Numbered from the stretch's first letter, positions 9,108-17,651 are shown. The stretch is DNA of 46,301 nucleotides from Sphingopyxis sp. GW247-27LB (GCF_002277025.1 NZ_NIWD01000003.1:114413-160713); one strand, 5' to 3'. The notes: generated by a model from the sequence alone, not told the origin. Numbers and translations: made by a program.

Positions 9108-10199
9108 TCACGCAGCTTTGGTCCAGCCCTGAAGTGCCGCAGCCTCCGCCCGGACCGCTTCTGGCCCACCCAGAACCTGCCGGTCGAATCCGATCCGTTT
9201 GAACCAGTAATGCAGGCCAAGCAGGTCGGTGAATCCCATTCCGCCGTGCACTTCGGTGGAAGTGCGTGCGACAAATCGATAGACCTCGGCCGTGTGCGAT
9301 TTGGCATGGCAGGCAAGCAGTGATGCCTCATTCGGCACCGCGTCGAAGGCGTGGGCGGCGTACCAGACGAGCGAACGGCACGGTTCATGCCGCGCGGCCA
9401 TCTCGGCGCACATATGCTTTACGGCCTGGAAACTACCGATCAGGCGGCCGAACTGTTCGCGCTGACCAGCATAATCGACAGCCCTTTCGATCATGGCCTG
9501 ACCTGCGCCAAGGCTGTCTGCGGCGAGGATCACGCGGCCCGCATCGCGCAGCCGGGCCACTGTAGCTCCGCCATCGTCAGCCAGTGGTTCCGCTTCGTCC
9601 CCGTCAAACCGCAATTCCCCGACGCTACGGGTGCGATCGATGGTCGTCAACGCGATAGCTTCCAGCCCGGACGCCTTGGCACCGACAAGGTGCAGCCTGC
9701 CACCGGAATCGGCGACGACGTAGGCATCAGCTCCTTCGAAATCGAGCGCGAACAGGGCGGTGCCGTTGAGCTTCCCGCCGGCAGAGGAAACTCCCGCGCC
9801 GTCGCGCACCTCGATCGTCTCGGAAATCGCGACACCGACACGCGCCTCGCCGCTCGCTATCTTTGGCAGCCAGTGGGCCTTTTGCTCCTCGTTGCCAGCT
9901 TCGCGCAAGGCGATCGGTGCGAGAACCTGACTGGCGAGAAACGGCACCGGTGCGACCGCATAGCCAAGCTGTTCCGCCACCACCGCCGCGTCGAGCAAGG
10001 TCATGCCGAGCCCGCCATGCTCTTCGGGGACGAGCATTCCGGCAACGCCCAGATCGTGGAGGGCGCGCAACACCTGGTCGCTCAACGGATTGTCCCGCTC
10101 CGCACATTCGCGGACGTGACTGAGCGGGCTGGTATCGGCGAGGCACCGCGAAACGGCGTCGCGCAACATCTGCTGGTCCTGCGAAAGTCCAAAGTCCAT
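9108..10199 (-). CDS. Acyl-CoA dehydrogenase, small-type subunit
   Basis: A 363-residue acyl-CoA dehydrogenase-like flavoprotein. It opens MDFGLSQDQQMLRDAV, has GVAGMLVPEEHGGLGMTLLD near residue 50, AGQREQFGRLIGSFQAVKH in the C-terminal helical domain, and ends with EVHGGMGFTDLLGLHYWFKR. In related short subunits the last block usually reads GFTWEHD with the Glu acting as base; here that position is Leu, so the chain may be non-catalytic. The gene starts on the stop of the larger dehydrogenase gene (TGATG overlap), which suggests a heteromer like FadE28/FadE29 (ChsE-type) of steroid catabolism. The pairing is inference. Confidence 0.88.
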   Translation of the reverse strand: MDFGLSQDQQMLRDAVSRCLADTSPLSHVRECAERDNPLSDQVLRALHDLGVAGMLVPEEHGGLGMTLLDAAVVAEQLGYAVAPVPFLASQVLAPIALREAGNEEQKAHWLPKIASGEARVGVAISETIEVRDGAGVSSAGGKLNGTALFALDFEGADAYVVADSGGRLHLVGAKASGLEAIALTTIDRTRSVGELRFDGDEAEPLADDGGATVARLRDAGRVILAADSLGAGQAMIERAVDYAGQREQFGRLIGSFQAVKHMCAEMAARHEPCRSLVWYAAHAFDAVPNEASLLACHAKSHTAEVYRFVARTSTEVHGGMGFTDLLGLHYWFKRIGFDRQVLGGPEAVRAEAAALQGWTKAA

Positions 10200-11419
10200 C
10201 AGTCTGCTCCCTGCTTCTGTCGCGCCATGTCCGCGGGGTTCGGCTCACGTGGCATTTCAAGGCCGCGTTCGGCGATGATGTTCTTCTGGATCTGAGCGGT
10301 CCCGCCGCCGATGATGAGACCGAGTTGGAACATATAGTTCCATTGCCACGCCCCGCCGTCCCGCTCACGCGGGCTGTGGTGATAGAGTATGCCCAGTTCG
10401 CCCATGGCGTCGATTGCCAGCGCGGATATCTGGTGAGCGAGTTCACAGCTTTGCAACTTGACGATCAGCTTCGCCATGCCGCCCGGCTCTCCCCTAAGGC
10501 TGTTCGAAAGGATGCGCATCCCATTGTATTTCATCGCCGCTACTTCGGCCTGAAGTGCCACTAGCCGGTCGCGCAGTACCGGATTGTCGATCGCGCGACC
10601 CTGGCCCAAACGCTCTTCCTGCATCAGTGCGATCAGCGCCTGCAGCCGGTTTTCGAGCGCGTCGGGATCGCCCAGCATTCCGCGCTCATGGCCTAGGGTT
10701 GCGTTCGCGACGAACCAGCCCTGGCCCCGCTGGCCGACGATCTGGTGCATGGGGACGCGCACATCGGTGAAGAACGTCTCGTTGAACTCGGCGTGACCGG
10801 TCATCGTCTTCAAGGGGCGAACCTCGATGCCCTGCGTGTCCATCGAAAAGATCAGGTAGGAAATGCCGCCATGTTTGGGTGCGTCAGGTTCGGTCCTGAC
10901 CAGGCAAAAGATCATGTCGGCCTGCTTGGCGGTGCTGGTCCAGATCTTCTGGCCATTGATAACAAATTCGCCGTTTTCGATGTGCGCGCTGGTCTTGAGG
11001 TTGGCTAGGTCCGACCCGGCACCGGGTTCGGAATAGCCCTGGCACCATACGATATCGCCTTTCAACGTGGGTTCGATCCAGCGCCGTTTCTGTTCCTCGG
11101 TGCCGAGTTCAAGCAGGGTCGGCACGAACATCGAGATTCCCTGATTAGAAAGCCCGCCCGGCACCCTGGCCCGCGCAAATTCCTCTGCGATGATGCGCGA
11201 TTGGAGAATGTCCGGCTCCGCTCCATAGCCTCCATACTCCTGCGGGATCGTTCGCGCGGTATACCCATGCTCGATCAACAGCTTCTGCCATTCGACTGCC
11301 TTGGACGAAGGTCGGGCCGCCCGGTCAGCAGAAGGCGGCGCGAGATGGCGGTGCGCTTCGATGAAAGCCCGCACTTGCTTGCGGAAGACATCGTATTCGG
11401 GCCCGTAATCAAGATCCAT
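10199..11419 (-). CDS. Acyl-CoA dehydrogenase, large-type subunit
   Basis: A 406-residue acyl-CoA dehydrogenase. The FAD-contact block QGYSEPGAGSDLANL lies at about 127-141, INGQKIWTSTAKQADMIFCL follows, and LGHERGMLG gives a candidate catalytic Glu near 245, the position used by the FadE28-like group. The expected start is MDLDYGPEYD at 11419, seven bases after the DUF35 gene stop; codons upstream of it overlap the previous gene and lack homology. It would introduce an alpha,beta double bond in an acyl-CoA, with the adjacent small subunit as probable partner. Confidence 0.9.
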   Translation of the reverse strand: MDLDYGPEYDVFRKQVRAFIEAHRHLAPPSADRAARPSSKAVEWQKLLIEHGYTARTIPQEYGGYGAEPDILQSRIIAEEFARARVPGGLSNQGISMFVPTLLELGTEEQKRRWIEPTLKGDIVWCQGYSEPGAGSDLANLKTSAHIENGEFVINGQKIWTSTAKQADMIFCLVRTEPDAPKHGGISYLIFSMDTQGIEVRPLKTMTGHAEFNETFFTDVRVPMHQIVGQRGQGWFVANATLGHERGMLGDPDALENRLQALIALMQEERLGQGRAIDNPVLRDRLVALQAEVAAMKYNGMRILSNSLRGEPGGMAKLIVKLQSCELAHQISALAIDAMGELGILYHHSPRERDGGAWQWNYMFQLGLIIGGGTAQIQKNIIAERGLEMPREPNPADMARQKQGAD

Positions 11420-11426
11420 GACGCTT

Positions 11427-11888
11427 CTAACTTTCACGCAGGCGGAAAACAGGAAGGCGGAAGTCCTCACCGATCAATTCGAATTCCACTTCCACCGGAA
11501 GGTCGAGCGCTAGGCGCTCGTGATCGCAACCAATCAGGCGCGTGGCCATGCGTACGCCCTCTTCCAATTCCACCACCGCCGCCACGAAGGGAATTTCGTC
11601 GGCAAAAGCCGGGTGGAGGGCCTGGTGGGTAACGGTCCAGGAAAACAGCGTGCCCTTGCCACTGCTGCGTTCCCAGGAGAATTCCGGCGAGCCGCACTTT
11701 GCGCACATATAGCGCGGTAGGTGGCGGAAGCAGCCGCAGCCGCCGCAGCGCTGGAAATAGAGATTGCCGTCTTGGCACCGCTTCCAGAATTCCTGCTCAA
11801 CCGGGTCTTGCGGGCGAGGTCGCGGTTTGGGCGGCGCAACCTGCGCGGAGGGCCGCATTTTGGGAGGCAGATCGCTCTCGCTGCTCAT
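11427..11888 (-). CDS. DUF35 / OB-fold zinc-ribbon protein
   Basis: A 153-residue acyl-CoA-associated OB-fold protein. The rubredoxin-like zinc ribbon is clear ([20 protein letters not shown]; Cys 48, 51, 62 and 65), followed by an OB domain with [20 protein letters not shown]. Proteins of this class partner with thiolase-fold enzymes; the DUF35 part of ChsH2 binds Ltp2 to form an aldolase in steroid side-chain degradation. Here the MaoC hydratase half of ChsH2 is absent. The start overlaps the stop of the thiolase-like gene by four bases with AGGAGG upstream, so the two products are very probably made in equal amounts and form a complex (inference). Confidence 0.9.
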   Translation of the reverse strand: MSSESDLPPKMRPSAQVAPPKPRPRPQDPVEQEFWKRCQDGNLYFQRCGGCGCFRHLPRYMCAKCGSPEFSWERSSGKGTLFSWTVTHQALHPAFADEIPFVAAVVELEEGVRMATRLIGCDHERLALDLPVEVEFELIGEDFRLPVFRLRES

Positions 11889-13075
11889 GCAAACCTCCTG
11901 AGAATGGCAATGCTTCCATCGCCAAGGTCACCCCAGCCGGTCACAAGACCAGTTTGGGCTCCCAGCACCTGGCGCTCGCCGCAGTCGTGACGAAGCTGGC
12001 GCACTGCCTCGACCACGTGGTTGAGTCCCCAGACATGCGCCTCACTGAGCAAGCCGCCATGGGTGTTGATCGGATAGCGGCCACCCAGCTCAATCTGGCC
12101 ATTGGCGACGAATTCGAACTGTGCACCCGGTTCGCAATAGCCCATCGCTTCCAGTTGCAGCAGAACGACATAGGTAAAGCAGTCGTAAATCTGCAGGAAA
12201 TCCATGTCCTCGCGCTTGACGCCCGCCATGTCGAAAGCGCGCGGGGCAGCATAGCTGAGGCCAATCTTGAAGGGATCGGGCCGCGAGGGGATGTCGTCGG
12301 CGGGATAGGGGTGGCCTTCCGCGGCACCGGCGATGCTGACGGGCACATGCGGCATATCCCTGGCCCGATCCATTCGCGATATGACTACCGCGCAGGCGCC
12401 ATCGGTTTCAAGGCAGCAATCGTAAAGGCGGAAGGGCTCGGATATCCAGCGCGCCGAATGATAGGTTTCCGCGTCGAGTTCGCGCCCATAGGTAAAGGCG
12501 CGCGGATTCAACTGCGCGTGACGCCGGCAGGCTAGCGCTACCGCTGCCATCGCATCCGCGCCCACGCCGTAAAGCTTCGAGTGACGGGTCGCCAGCCAAG
12601 CATACATCTGCACCGGCAGGAACACACCATAGGGGATGTAATAGCCCTGGATGGTATTGGTCAGCGTGTTCATGTTCATCGCCCGAGTGGGCGGGGCACC
12701 CGGCTTGGGCCTGAGGGCGGAATAGCCGTTCCAACCGAGCGTCACCAGCACGTGATCGCAAAGCCCGCTGGCGATCGCCATTGCCGCGTTCTGCAGCGCC
12801 GTCGTCGGGCTGGCGCCGCCCATGTGAACGGTGGCCGCATAGCGCAGCACATCAATGCCGAGATTGGCGGCCATTTCCTCCGAGGTCGTATAGATCGGCG
12901 GCGGCACCATGCCGTCGATGTCGCAAGGTTTCAGCCCGGCATCTGAGATTGCGCGGCGCGAGGCTTCCAGCATCATGTCCACCGCGGTCCGTTCGGTGCC
13001 CTTGACGAATGCGGTTTCGCCCACACCGGTTATGGCGGCCTTGTCGGCAAAGGATAAGGTCTGCGAAGCGTTCAT
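11885..13075 (-). CDS. Thiolase-fold protein lacking the nucleophilic Cys (Ltp-like)
   Basis: A 396-residue thiolase-superfamily protein of the SCP2-thiolase/lipid-transfer type. The N terminus has [14 protein letters not shown], and [18 protein letters not shown] and [17 protein letters not shown] mark the C-terminal half. At the usual CASG nucleophile position the sequence is [11 protein letters not shown], so the reactive Cys is Gly (near 87) and Claisen thiolysis is unlikely. Cys-less relatives such as Ltp2 are retro-aldolases that release a ketone and a short acyl-CoA when bound to a DUF35 partner, encoded here by the overlapping next gene. Function by analogy; fold assignment firm. Confidence 0.88.
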   Translation of the reverse strand: MNASQTLSFADKAAITGVGETAFVKGTERTAVDMMLEASRRAISDAGLKPCDIDGMVPPPIYTTSEEMAANLGIDVLRYAATVHMGGASPTTALQNAAMAIASGLCDHVLVTLGWNGYSALRPKPGAPPTRAMNMNTLTNTIQGYYIPYGVFLPVQMYAWLATRHSKLYGVGADAMAAVALACRRHAQLNPRAFTYGRELDAETYHSARWISEPFRLYDCCLETDGACAVVISRMDRARDMPHVPVSIAGAAEGHPYPADDIPSRPDPFKIGLSYAAPRAFDMAGVKREDMDFLQIYDCFTYVVLLQLEAMGYCEPGAQFEFVANGQIELGGRYPINTHGGLLSEAHVWGLNHVVEAVRQLRHDCGERQVLGAQTGLVTGWGDLGDGSIAILRRFA

Positions 13076-13099
13076 ACAGCGTACCCGTCTTGCCGCAAT

Positions 13100-14242
13100 T
13101 CAGGAATAGAATCTGGCATCGGCCAGCGCCCTTTCGGCCCCTTCGACAAGATCGCGCATGACCTCTGCCGCTGGACGGATCGAATGGATCAATCCAATTC
13201 CCTGCCCCGCGAAGCCGGGCATGATATCCTTGCGCTGAGCCTTTATGCCCGAAGCCATGACCGGCCCTGAAATCATCGACTGGTAAGGCATCGGAAGCGG
13301 CTCCTTGCCCGCCGCAACCCAAGCATCGGCCCATTTGTTGCGGATCATGCGCGCAGGCTTGCCGGTCAACGAACGGCTAACGACGGTATCTGCATCGCCG
13401 CCGTCGGTTATTGCTTCCTTTTGGAACCGTTCAATCCCTGCCTCTTCGGTTGCCAGGAACGCCGTTCCGACCCACGCGCCCAGAGCGCCCAGCATCATCG
13501 CTGCGGCGACTCCGCGGCCATCGGAGATTCCACCTGCTCCGATCACGGGAACCCGATCGCCCACCGCGTCGACTACCTGCGGAATCAGCGAGAAGGTTCC
13601 GATCGGGGAGTTGTGCCCGCCGCCATCGTGGCCCTGCGCCACAATCATGTCGATGCCGGAATCGACCACCTGCTGGGCGTGCTTGACCTTGCCGATCACC
13701 GCCATGACCCTGGTGCCATTGGAATGAAGGCGGTCCATCCACGGTCCGGGATTGCCGAGGCCGGCGGCATAGACTGGCACCTTTTCCTCGATTACCACTT
13801 CCATCTGCGCCTCGAAAAACTCCCGCGTGAACAGCTGCGGACCGCCCTTGCCCATTTCCGGCGCGCCAGCCGCGCGCATGGCCATTGCGGCATCCACTTC
13901 GGGCAGATCCTCGCGTTCCATGAAATCGCGGGTGAACTGCTGATATTCGCCAAGCAGTGCCATCGGGTTTTCGAGCGAGGCGCCGCTCTGCGGTGCCGAA
14001 CCGCGCCTGACGGAGGCAGGCAGAAGGGTGTCGACCCCAAATGGCTTATCGGTCAGTTCGCGGGTCTGGCGGATCCAGCTGCGCAACTGGTCTGGCGAGC
14101 AGGCCGCAGCGCCAAGAACGCCAAGTCCCCCGGCATTCGATACTGCGGCCGCGAGCGCGGGGACACTCGCCCCGCCCATTCCGGCCAGAAGGATCGGGTA
14201 TTCGATCCCGAGAATTTCGCATATGCGGCTCTTGAGTGCCAT
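13100..14242 (-). CDS. Nitronate monooxygenase-family FMN protein
   Basis: A 380-residue TIM-barrel flavoprotein of the 2-nitropropane dioxygenase/nitronate monooxygenase family. It begins RICEILGIEYPILLAGMGG and contains SNAGGLGVLGAAACSPDQLR, AQGHDGGGHNSPIGTFSLIP (catalytic-His region) and VPVIGAGGISDGRGVAAAMM (FMN phosphate loop). The start at 14242 (MALKSRICEIL) has GGAGAGGG upstream. Members in catabolic operons are often annotated this way although their true substrate is not a nitronate; an oxidoreductase acting on a CoA intermediate is equally possible. It is the first structural gene after the regulator and lies 24 bp before the thiolase-like gene. Confidence 0.85.
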   Translation of the reverse strand: MALKSRICEILGIEYPILLAGMGGASVPALAAAVSNAGGLGVLGAAACSPDQLRSWIRQTRELTDKPFGVDTLLPASVRRGSAPQSGASLENPMALLGEYQQFTRDFMEREDLPEVDAAMAMRAAGAPEMGKGGPQLFTREFFEAQMEVVIEEKVPVYAAGLGNPGPWMDRLHSNGTRVMAVIGKVKHAQQVVDSGIDMIVAQGHDGGGHNSPIGTFSLIPQVVDAVGDRVPVIGAGGISDGRGVAAAMMLGALGAWVGTAFLATEEAGIERFQKEAITDGGDADTVVSRSLTGKPARMIRNKWADAWVAAGKEPLPMPYQSMISGPVMASGIKAQRKDIMPGFAGQGIGLIHSIRPAAEVMRDLVEGAERALADARFYS

Positions 14243-14286
14243 CGTAATACCCTCTCCATCCAGCGCCACCCACCGGCGCCCGTTTT

Positions 14287-15030
14287 TTACGTCTGTCCCC
14301 ACCTGACCTTCTGGGACACAAGCTCAGGGCTTCTCTGTGCGAGATAGGAGGCGGAGCCCGCCACGAGACGCGCCATAGCCTGCCGCGCTCCTTCGGCATC
14401 GCCCTTGCGCACAGCTTCAAGGACGCGGCGCAAGAAACGCAACTGGACCGCACGCTCTTGCGCCGAATACCCCAGCGAGAGCGAGAATTCGCGGGTAAGC
14501 ATATGCAACGCGGAAGTCAGAAGGCCGAAAAGCGGATTGCCGCTGGCCCAGCCGAGCATATCGTGAAAACGGCGATTCAGTTCCTCGAACTGGCTGCTCG
14601 CTTCGTTTCGCTCCAGCTCTTTGAGGCAATCGGCAAGTGCGCTCAGATCACCCGTGGTCGCGCGCTGGGCGGCATAGGCTGCAACATCCGCCGCAATCGC
14701 TTCGCGCAATTCGAGCAAGCCCCTCAAGTCCGCCTCCATGAAATGCAGGATCAGCGAGAGGCTGTTTGCGAAATCGCCAGTCTGCGGGCGAGCGACCACC
14801 GGCCCGCCACCGCGACCTAGTTGAAGATGGATAACGCCTTGGAGTTCAAGGAAGCGAAGCGCTTCGCGCAAGGTCGCTCGGGCGACATCGTATCGCGCAA
14901 GCATTTCGTCCTCGCGCGCCAACCTGTCGCCCGCAACATGCGCCCCGGCTTCGATATCGCGTACGATGTCCTGCGCAAGCGTGAGCGCACGCTTGGCCTT
15001 CCTCGAATCATCGACCTTCGGTTGCATCAC
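14287..15030 (-). CDS. GntR-family regulator (FadR/FCD type)
   Basis: A 247-residue GntR regulator. The N-terminal winged helix includes GDRLAREDEMLARYDVARAT and LREALRFLELQGVIHLQLGR. The alpha-helical FCD effector domain follows, with LLELREAIAADVAAYAAQRA and FHDMLGWASGNPLFGLL as likely metal/ligand positions. The start is a GTG at 15030 (an ATG follows directly), with AGAGGA about ten bases upstream. It heads the minus-strand catabolic operon and is divergent from CYP153; the intergenic space carries two CTTATAAG-cored sites, the first directly before its own ribosome site, so autoregulation and control of both directions are likely. An acyl-CoA or acid inducer is a guess. Confidence 0.9.
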   Translation of the reverse strand: MMQPKVDDSRKAKRALTLAQDIVRDIEAGAHVAGDRLAREDEMLARYDVARATLREALRFLELQGVIHLQLGRGGGPVVARPQTGDFANSLSLILHFMEADLRGLLELREAIAADVAAYAAQRATTGDLSALADCLKELERNEASSQFEELNRRFHDMLGWASGNPLFGLLTSALHMLTREFSLSLGYSAQERAVQLRFLRRVLEAVRKGDAEGARQAMARLVAGSASYLAQRSPELVSQKVRWGQT

Positions 15031-15046
15031 TGGGAATCGCTCCTCT

Positions 15047-15070
15047 GATAAAACCTTATAAGAGTTTATC
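15047..15070. promoter_or_regulatory. Palindromic operator candidate, GntR side
   Basis: A 24-bp imperfect palindrome with outer arms GATAAA (15047-15052) and TTTATC (15065-15070) around the perfect core CTTATAAG (15055-15062). It lies 17 bp upstream of the regulator start and overlaps the space for its promoter. A second copy of the core occurs 76 bp away. Binding by the adjacent FCD regulator is inferred. Confidence 0.6.
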
Positions 15071-15130
15071 GGATGGCATGTCCAGCATCAGTCTATGAAG
15101 TTTGCAGTGCGGTCAAATGTCGCAACAATC

Positions 15131-15172
15131 CTTATAAGCTTTATTGACCACACCCTGCGAAACATCTACCTG
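15131..15172 (+). promoter_or_regulatory. Second CTTATAAG operator and possible CYP153 promoter
   Basis: CTTATAAG recurs at 15131-15138 in the context ATCCTTATAAGCTTTATT. Just downstream, TTGACC (15144-15149) and TACCTG (15167-15172) with 17-bp spacing form a plausible but weak promoter reading toward CYP153. The repeated core in one divergent promoter supports regulation by the adjacent GntR protein. The promoter elements are a visual guess. Confidence 0.4.
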
Positions 15173-15217
15173 TTTGATAGCAAGGTGAGTCTGCTTGCCT
15201 GGGATGGAGGACGAGAC

Positions 15218-16480
15218 ATGAGCATCGACACGATGGAGCTGGATACTGCCGGAAAAGTTGCAGCCATTCCGATCGACGAAATTGATGTCGCACGGCCGAG
15301 TCTTTTTCAGCAGGACACGATCGGCCTGTATTTCGACCGGCTGCGCAAAGAGGAGCCGGTCCACTATTGCCGCGAAAGCTATGTTGGGCCTTACTGGTCG
15401 ATCACCAAGTTCGACGATATCATGGCTGTCGACACCAACCACAAAGTCTTTTCGTCGGAGGCAAAGCTCGGCGGTATCGCCATTCAGGACATGCATTCGG
15501 TGGAAGGCGCGCTCGAACTTGAAATGTTCATCGCTATGGATCCTCCAAAGCACGACCAGCAACGCAAGGCCGTCACCCCCGCTGTAGCGCCGTCCAACTT
15601 GCTGTTGCTCGAACCGACAATCCGCGAACGAGCGTGTCAGATTCTCGATGATCTGCCGATAGGCGAGGAATTTGATTGGGTTGACAAGGTCTCAGTTGAA
15701 TTGACCACGATGACCCTTGCTACCCTATTCGATTTCCCGTGGGAGGAACGCCGCAAGCTCACGCGCTGGTCCGACGTCACAACGGCCGCCCCTGAAACCG
15801 GCATCGTCGAATCGTACGAAGCGAGGCGTGAAGAACTCATCGAGTGCGCGATGTATTTCAAAGGACTGTGGGAGCAGCGCATCAACGAAGAACCGAAGAA
15901 CGATCTGATTTCCATAATGGCGCATTCCCCGGCGACACGGGATATGCCCTTCCTCGAATTTCTGGGTAACCTGCTGCTGCTGATCGTGGGCGGCAACGAC
16001 ACCACGCGCAATTCGATAAGCGGCGGTGTGCTGGCGCTCAATCAGAACCCCGATGAATATCGCAAACTGAATGACGACCCTTCGTTGATCGCCAGCATGG
16101 TGCCGGAAATCATCCGCTGGCAGACGCCGCTGACTCACATGCGCCGCACTGCGCTGCAGGACTGGGAGATTGGCGGCAAGCAGATCAAGAAGGGCGACAA
16201 GGTCGTGATGTGGTACCTGTCGGGCAACCGCGACGAAACGGTCATCGACCGGGCTGACCGGTTCATCATCGACCGCAAGAATCCGCGCCATCACCTGTCA
16301 TTCGGTTATGGCATCCATCGATGCATGGGTAACAGGCTGGCAGAACTGCAGTTGCGGATCATCTGGGAAGAAATTCACAAGCGGTTCGCCAAGGTCGAAG
16401 TGACCGGCGAGCCCGAGCGCCTTTTCTCAAACCTTGTGCGCGGGATCACCAATCTGCCGGTGCGGCTGCACGCGCGCTGA
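15218..16480 (+). CDS. CYP153-family cytochrome P450
   Basis: A 420-residue soluble P450 that matches the CYP153 pattern throughout: LFQQDTIGLYFDRLRKEEPV, VGPYWSITKFDDIMAVDTNH, the I-helix LLIVGGNDTTRNS, the K-helix E-x-x-R in EIIRW, IRWQTPLTHMRRTALQDWEI, and the heme loop HLSFGYGIHRCMGNRLAELQ with the ligand Cys near 369. CYP153 enzymes hydroxylate terminal carbons of alkanes, fatty acids or the alkyl and ring methyl groups of alicyclic and terpenoid compounds. The start at 15218 (MSIDTMELD) follows GGATGGAGGACG; the longer frame from 15095 overlaps promoter sequence. The 2Fe-2S ferredoxin follows at 16507, but no ferredoxin reductase gene is in the window. Confidence 0.93.
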   Translation: MSIDTMELDTAGKVAAIPIDEIDVARPSLFQQDTIGLYFDRLRKEEPVHYCRESYVGPYWSITKFDDIMAVDTNHKVFSSEAKLGGIAIQDMHSVEGALELEMFIAMDPPKHDQQRKAVTPAVAPSNLLLLEPTIRERACQILDDLPIGEEFDWVDKVSVELTTMTLATLFDFPWEERRKLTRWSDVTTAAPETGIVESYEARREELIECAMYFKGLWEQRINEEPKNDLISIMAHSPATRDMPFLEFLGNLLLLIVGGNDTTRNSISGGVLALNQNPDEYRKLNDDPSLIASMVPEIIRWQTPLTHMRRTALQDWEIGGKQIKKGDKVVMWYLSGNRDETVIDRADRFIIDRKNPRHHLSFGYGIHRCMGNRLAELQLRIIWEEIHKRFAKVEVTGEPERLFSNLVRGITNLPVRLHAR

Positions 16481-16506
16481 TTTGCTGAAGCAGAAATACG
16501 GAGTGT

Positions 16507-16836
16507 ATGATGGTCAAAGTGACGTTCGTATCCAGCGATGGAACGCGGCGGGAAGTCGAAATTGCCGAGGGCGAAACCGCACGCGAGGCGGCGCTCTTCA
16601 ATGATGTACCGGGCATCGACGGCGATTGCGGCGGTGTCTGCGCCTGTGCGACCTGCCATGTCCATGTCGATCCGGCCTGGATCGACAGGGTTGGTCGCCT
16701 GGTCGAAGGGGCAGCGGAGGCAGAGCTTCTGCAATTTGCCGAAGGTGCCAACGAATACAGTCGCCTCGCCTGCCAGATACCCATGGTGGAAGGAGTGGAA
16801 GGTTTGATTTTGCACGTTCCCGAGCAGCAATACTGA
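16507..16836 (+). CDS. 2Fe-2S ferredoxin (adrenodoxin/putidaredoxin type)
   Basis: A 109-residue ferredoxin. The cluster ligands C-x5-C-x2-C are in DGDCGGVCACATCHVHV (Cys 41, 47 and 50), with the fourth Cys near 89 in SRLACQIPM; the C-terminal Cys-Gln-Ile and acidic helix are typical of P450 redox partners. It lies 26 bp after the CYP153 stop and presumably carries electrons to it. A reductase must be supplied from elsewhere. Confidence 0.95.
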   Translation: MMVKVTFVSSDGTRREVEIAEGETAREAALFNDVPGIDGDCGGVCACATCHVHVDPAWIDRVGRLVEGAAEAELLQFAEGANEYSRLACQIPMVEGVEGLILHVPEQQY

Positions 16837-16902
16837 CCAGACAGAGCGCAGCCCTGTCGTGCGCGTGCGGCGTCGCAAATTCAGTTTTGAACGGAGGTTT
16901 CA

Positions 16903-17007
16903 GTGCCAACTCAGCTAGAACCTGATGTCTAGACGAGCGAAGACGCATTTCGCACCGAAATGCGGCAATTCCTCGCCGCCCATTTCCCTGACGAATTAAG
17001 GGGCGCG
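16903..17007 (+). pseudogene. Broken acyl-CoA dehydrogenase start
   Basis: A GTG with a strong ribosome site (ACGGAGG) begins MPTQLEPDV, then an in-frame TAG (16930-16932), then SEDAFRTEMRQFLAAHFPDE, which looks like the N terminus of an acyl-CoA dehydrogenase. The frame soon runs into IS3-type sequence on the opposite strand. This would have been the third gene of the CYP153-ferredoxin operon. It is doubly inactivated, by a nonsense codon and by truncation. The exact IS junction (about 16995-17015) is not resolved. Confidence 0.55.
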
Positions 17008-17651
17008 GGCAATATGCTGGCCGGGCCCATTGGCAGCTTCGGCTTGTGGATCATCCTGGCCGACGCGCATCCGGAAGCTTCGAGGGACAGCTCCAGCGTG
17101 TCGGTGACATCCCCGGCCCGCATGGTGGTACACAGCTTCCAAAGGATGACATAACGGGAGAAGTCGTCGAGCACGGTCGACAGGTACACCAAGCCCCAGC
17201 CGATGATCTTGAAGTAGGTGAAGTCGGTCTGCCACATCTCGTTCGACCGCGTCGTCTTGGTGTGGAACCCGTCGGCGGCCTTGATCACGATGAAGGCCGG
17301 ACTGGCGATCAGGTCATGGGCTTTCAACATACGGTAAACCGTGGCTTCCGACACGAAGTAGCGCTTCTCGTCGGTGAAGCGCACCGCGAGCTCGCGGGGT
17401 GACAGGTCGGTTGTATCCAACGCCATGTCGATGATCTGCTGCTGGATATCATCGCAGATGCGGTTCCACACCCGCCTCGGGGCCGATGGCCGATCCTCCA
17501 GCGCCTCCGGCCCGCGCTCGAGGTAGCGGTCGTACCAGCGTTAGAAGGTCCGGCGCGGGATGCCCAACTGCTCCAGCGTGCGCTTGGCCGGCAGGTGCGA
17601 CTGCTCGACGATCCGAATGATCTCCAGCTTCTCGGATGCGGGTTACCTCAT
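16996..17651 (-). pseudogene. IS3-family OrfB integrase, decayed
   Basis: The reverse strand carries OrfB of an IS3-family element. The expected start, ATGAGG overlapping the OrfA stop, is followed by TAA where relatives have a Tyr codon (17643-17645). A second TAA (17541-17543) sits where RRTF-Tyr-RWYDRY is expected. Between and after these, ELAVRFTDEKRYFVSEATVY, EMWQTDFTYFKIIGWGLVYL and STVLDDFSRYVI with the first catalytic Asp positions are clear. The second catalytic region (LSDNG) is damaged by a small deletion and frame change, and everything beyond is missing at about 17000. The open piece 16929-17471 is therefore not a working gene. Confidence 0.85.

Noticed and set aside
13100..14242. 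True nitronate detoxification function
   Set aside because: The family name is inherited; nothing in the operon points to nitro compounds, so only the flavoprotein family is claimed.
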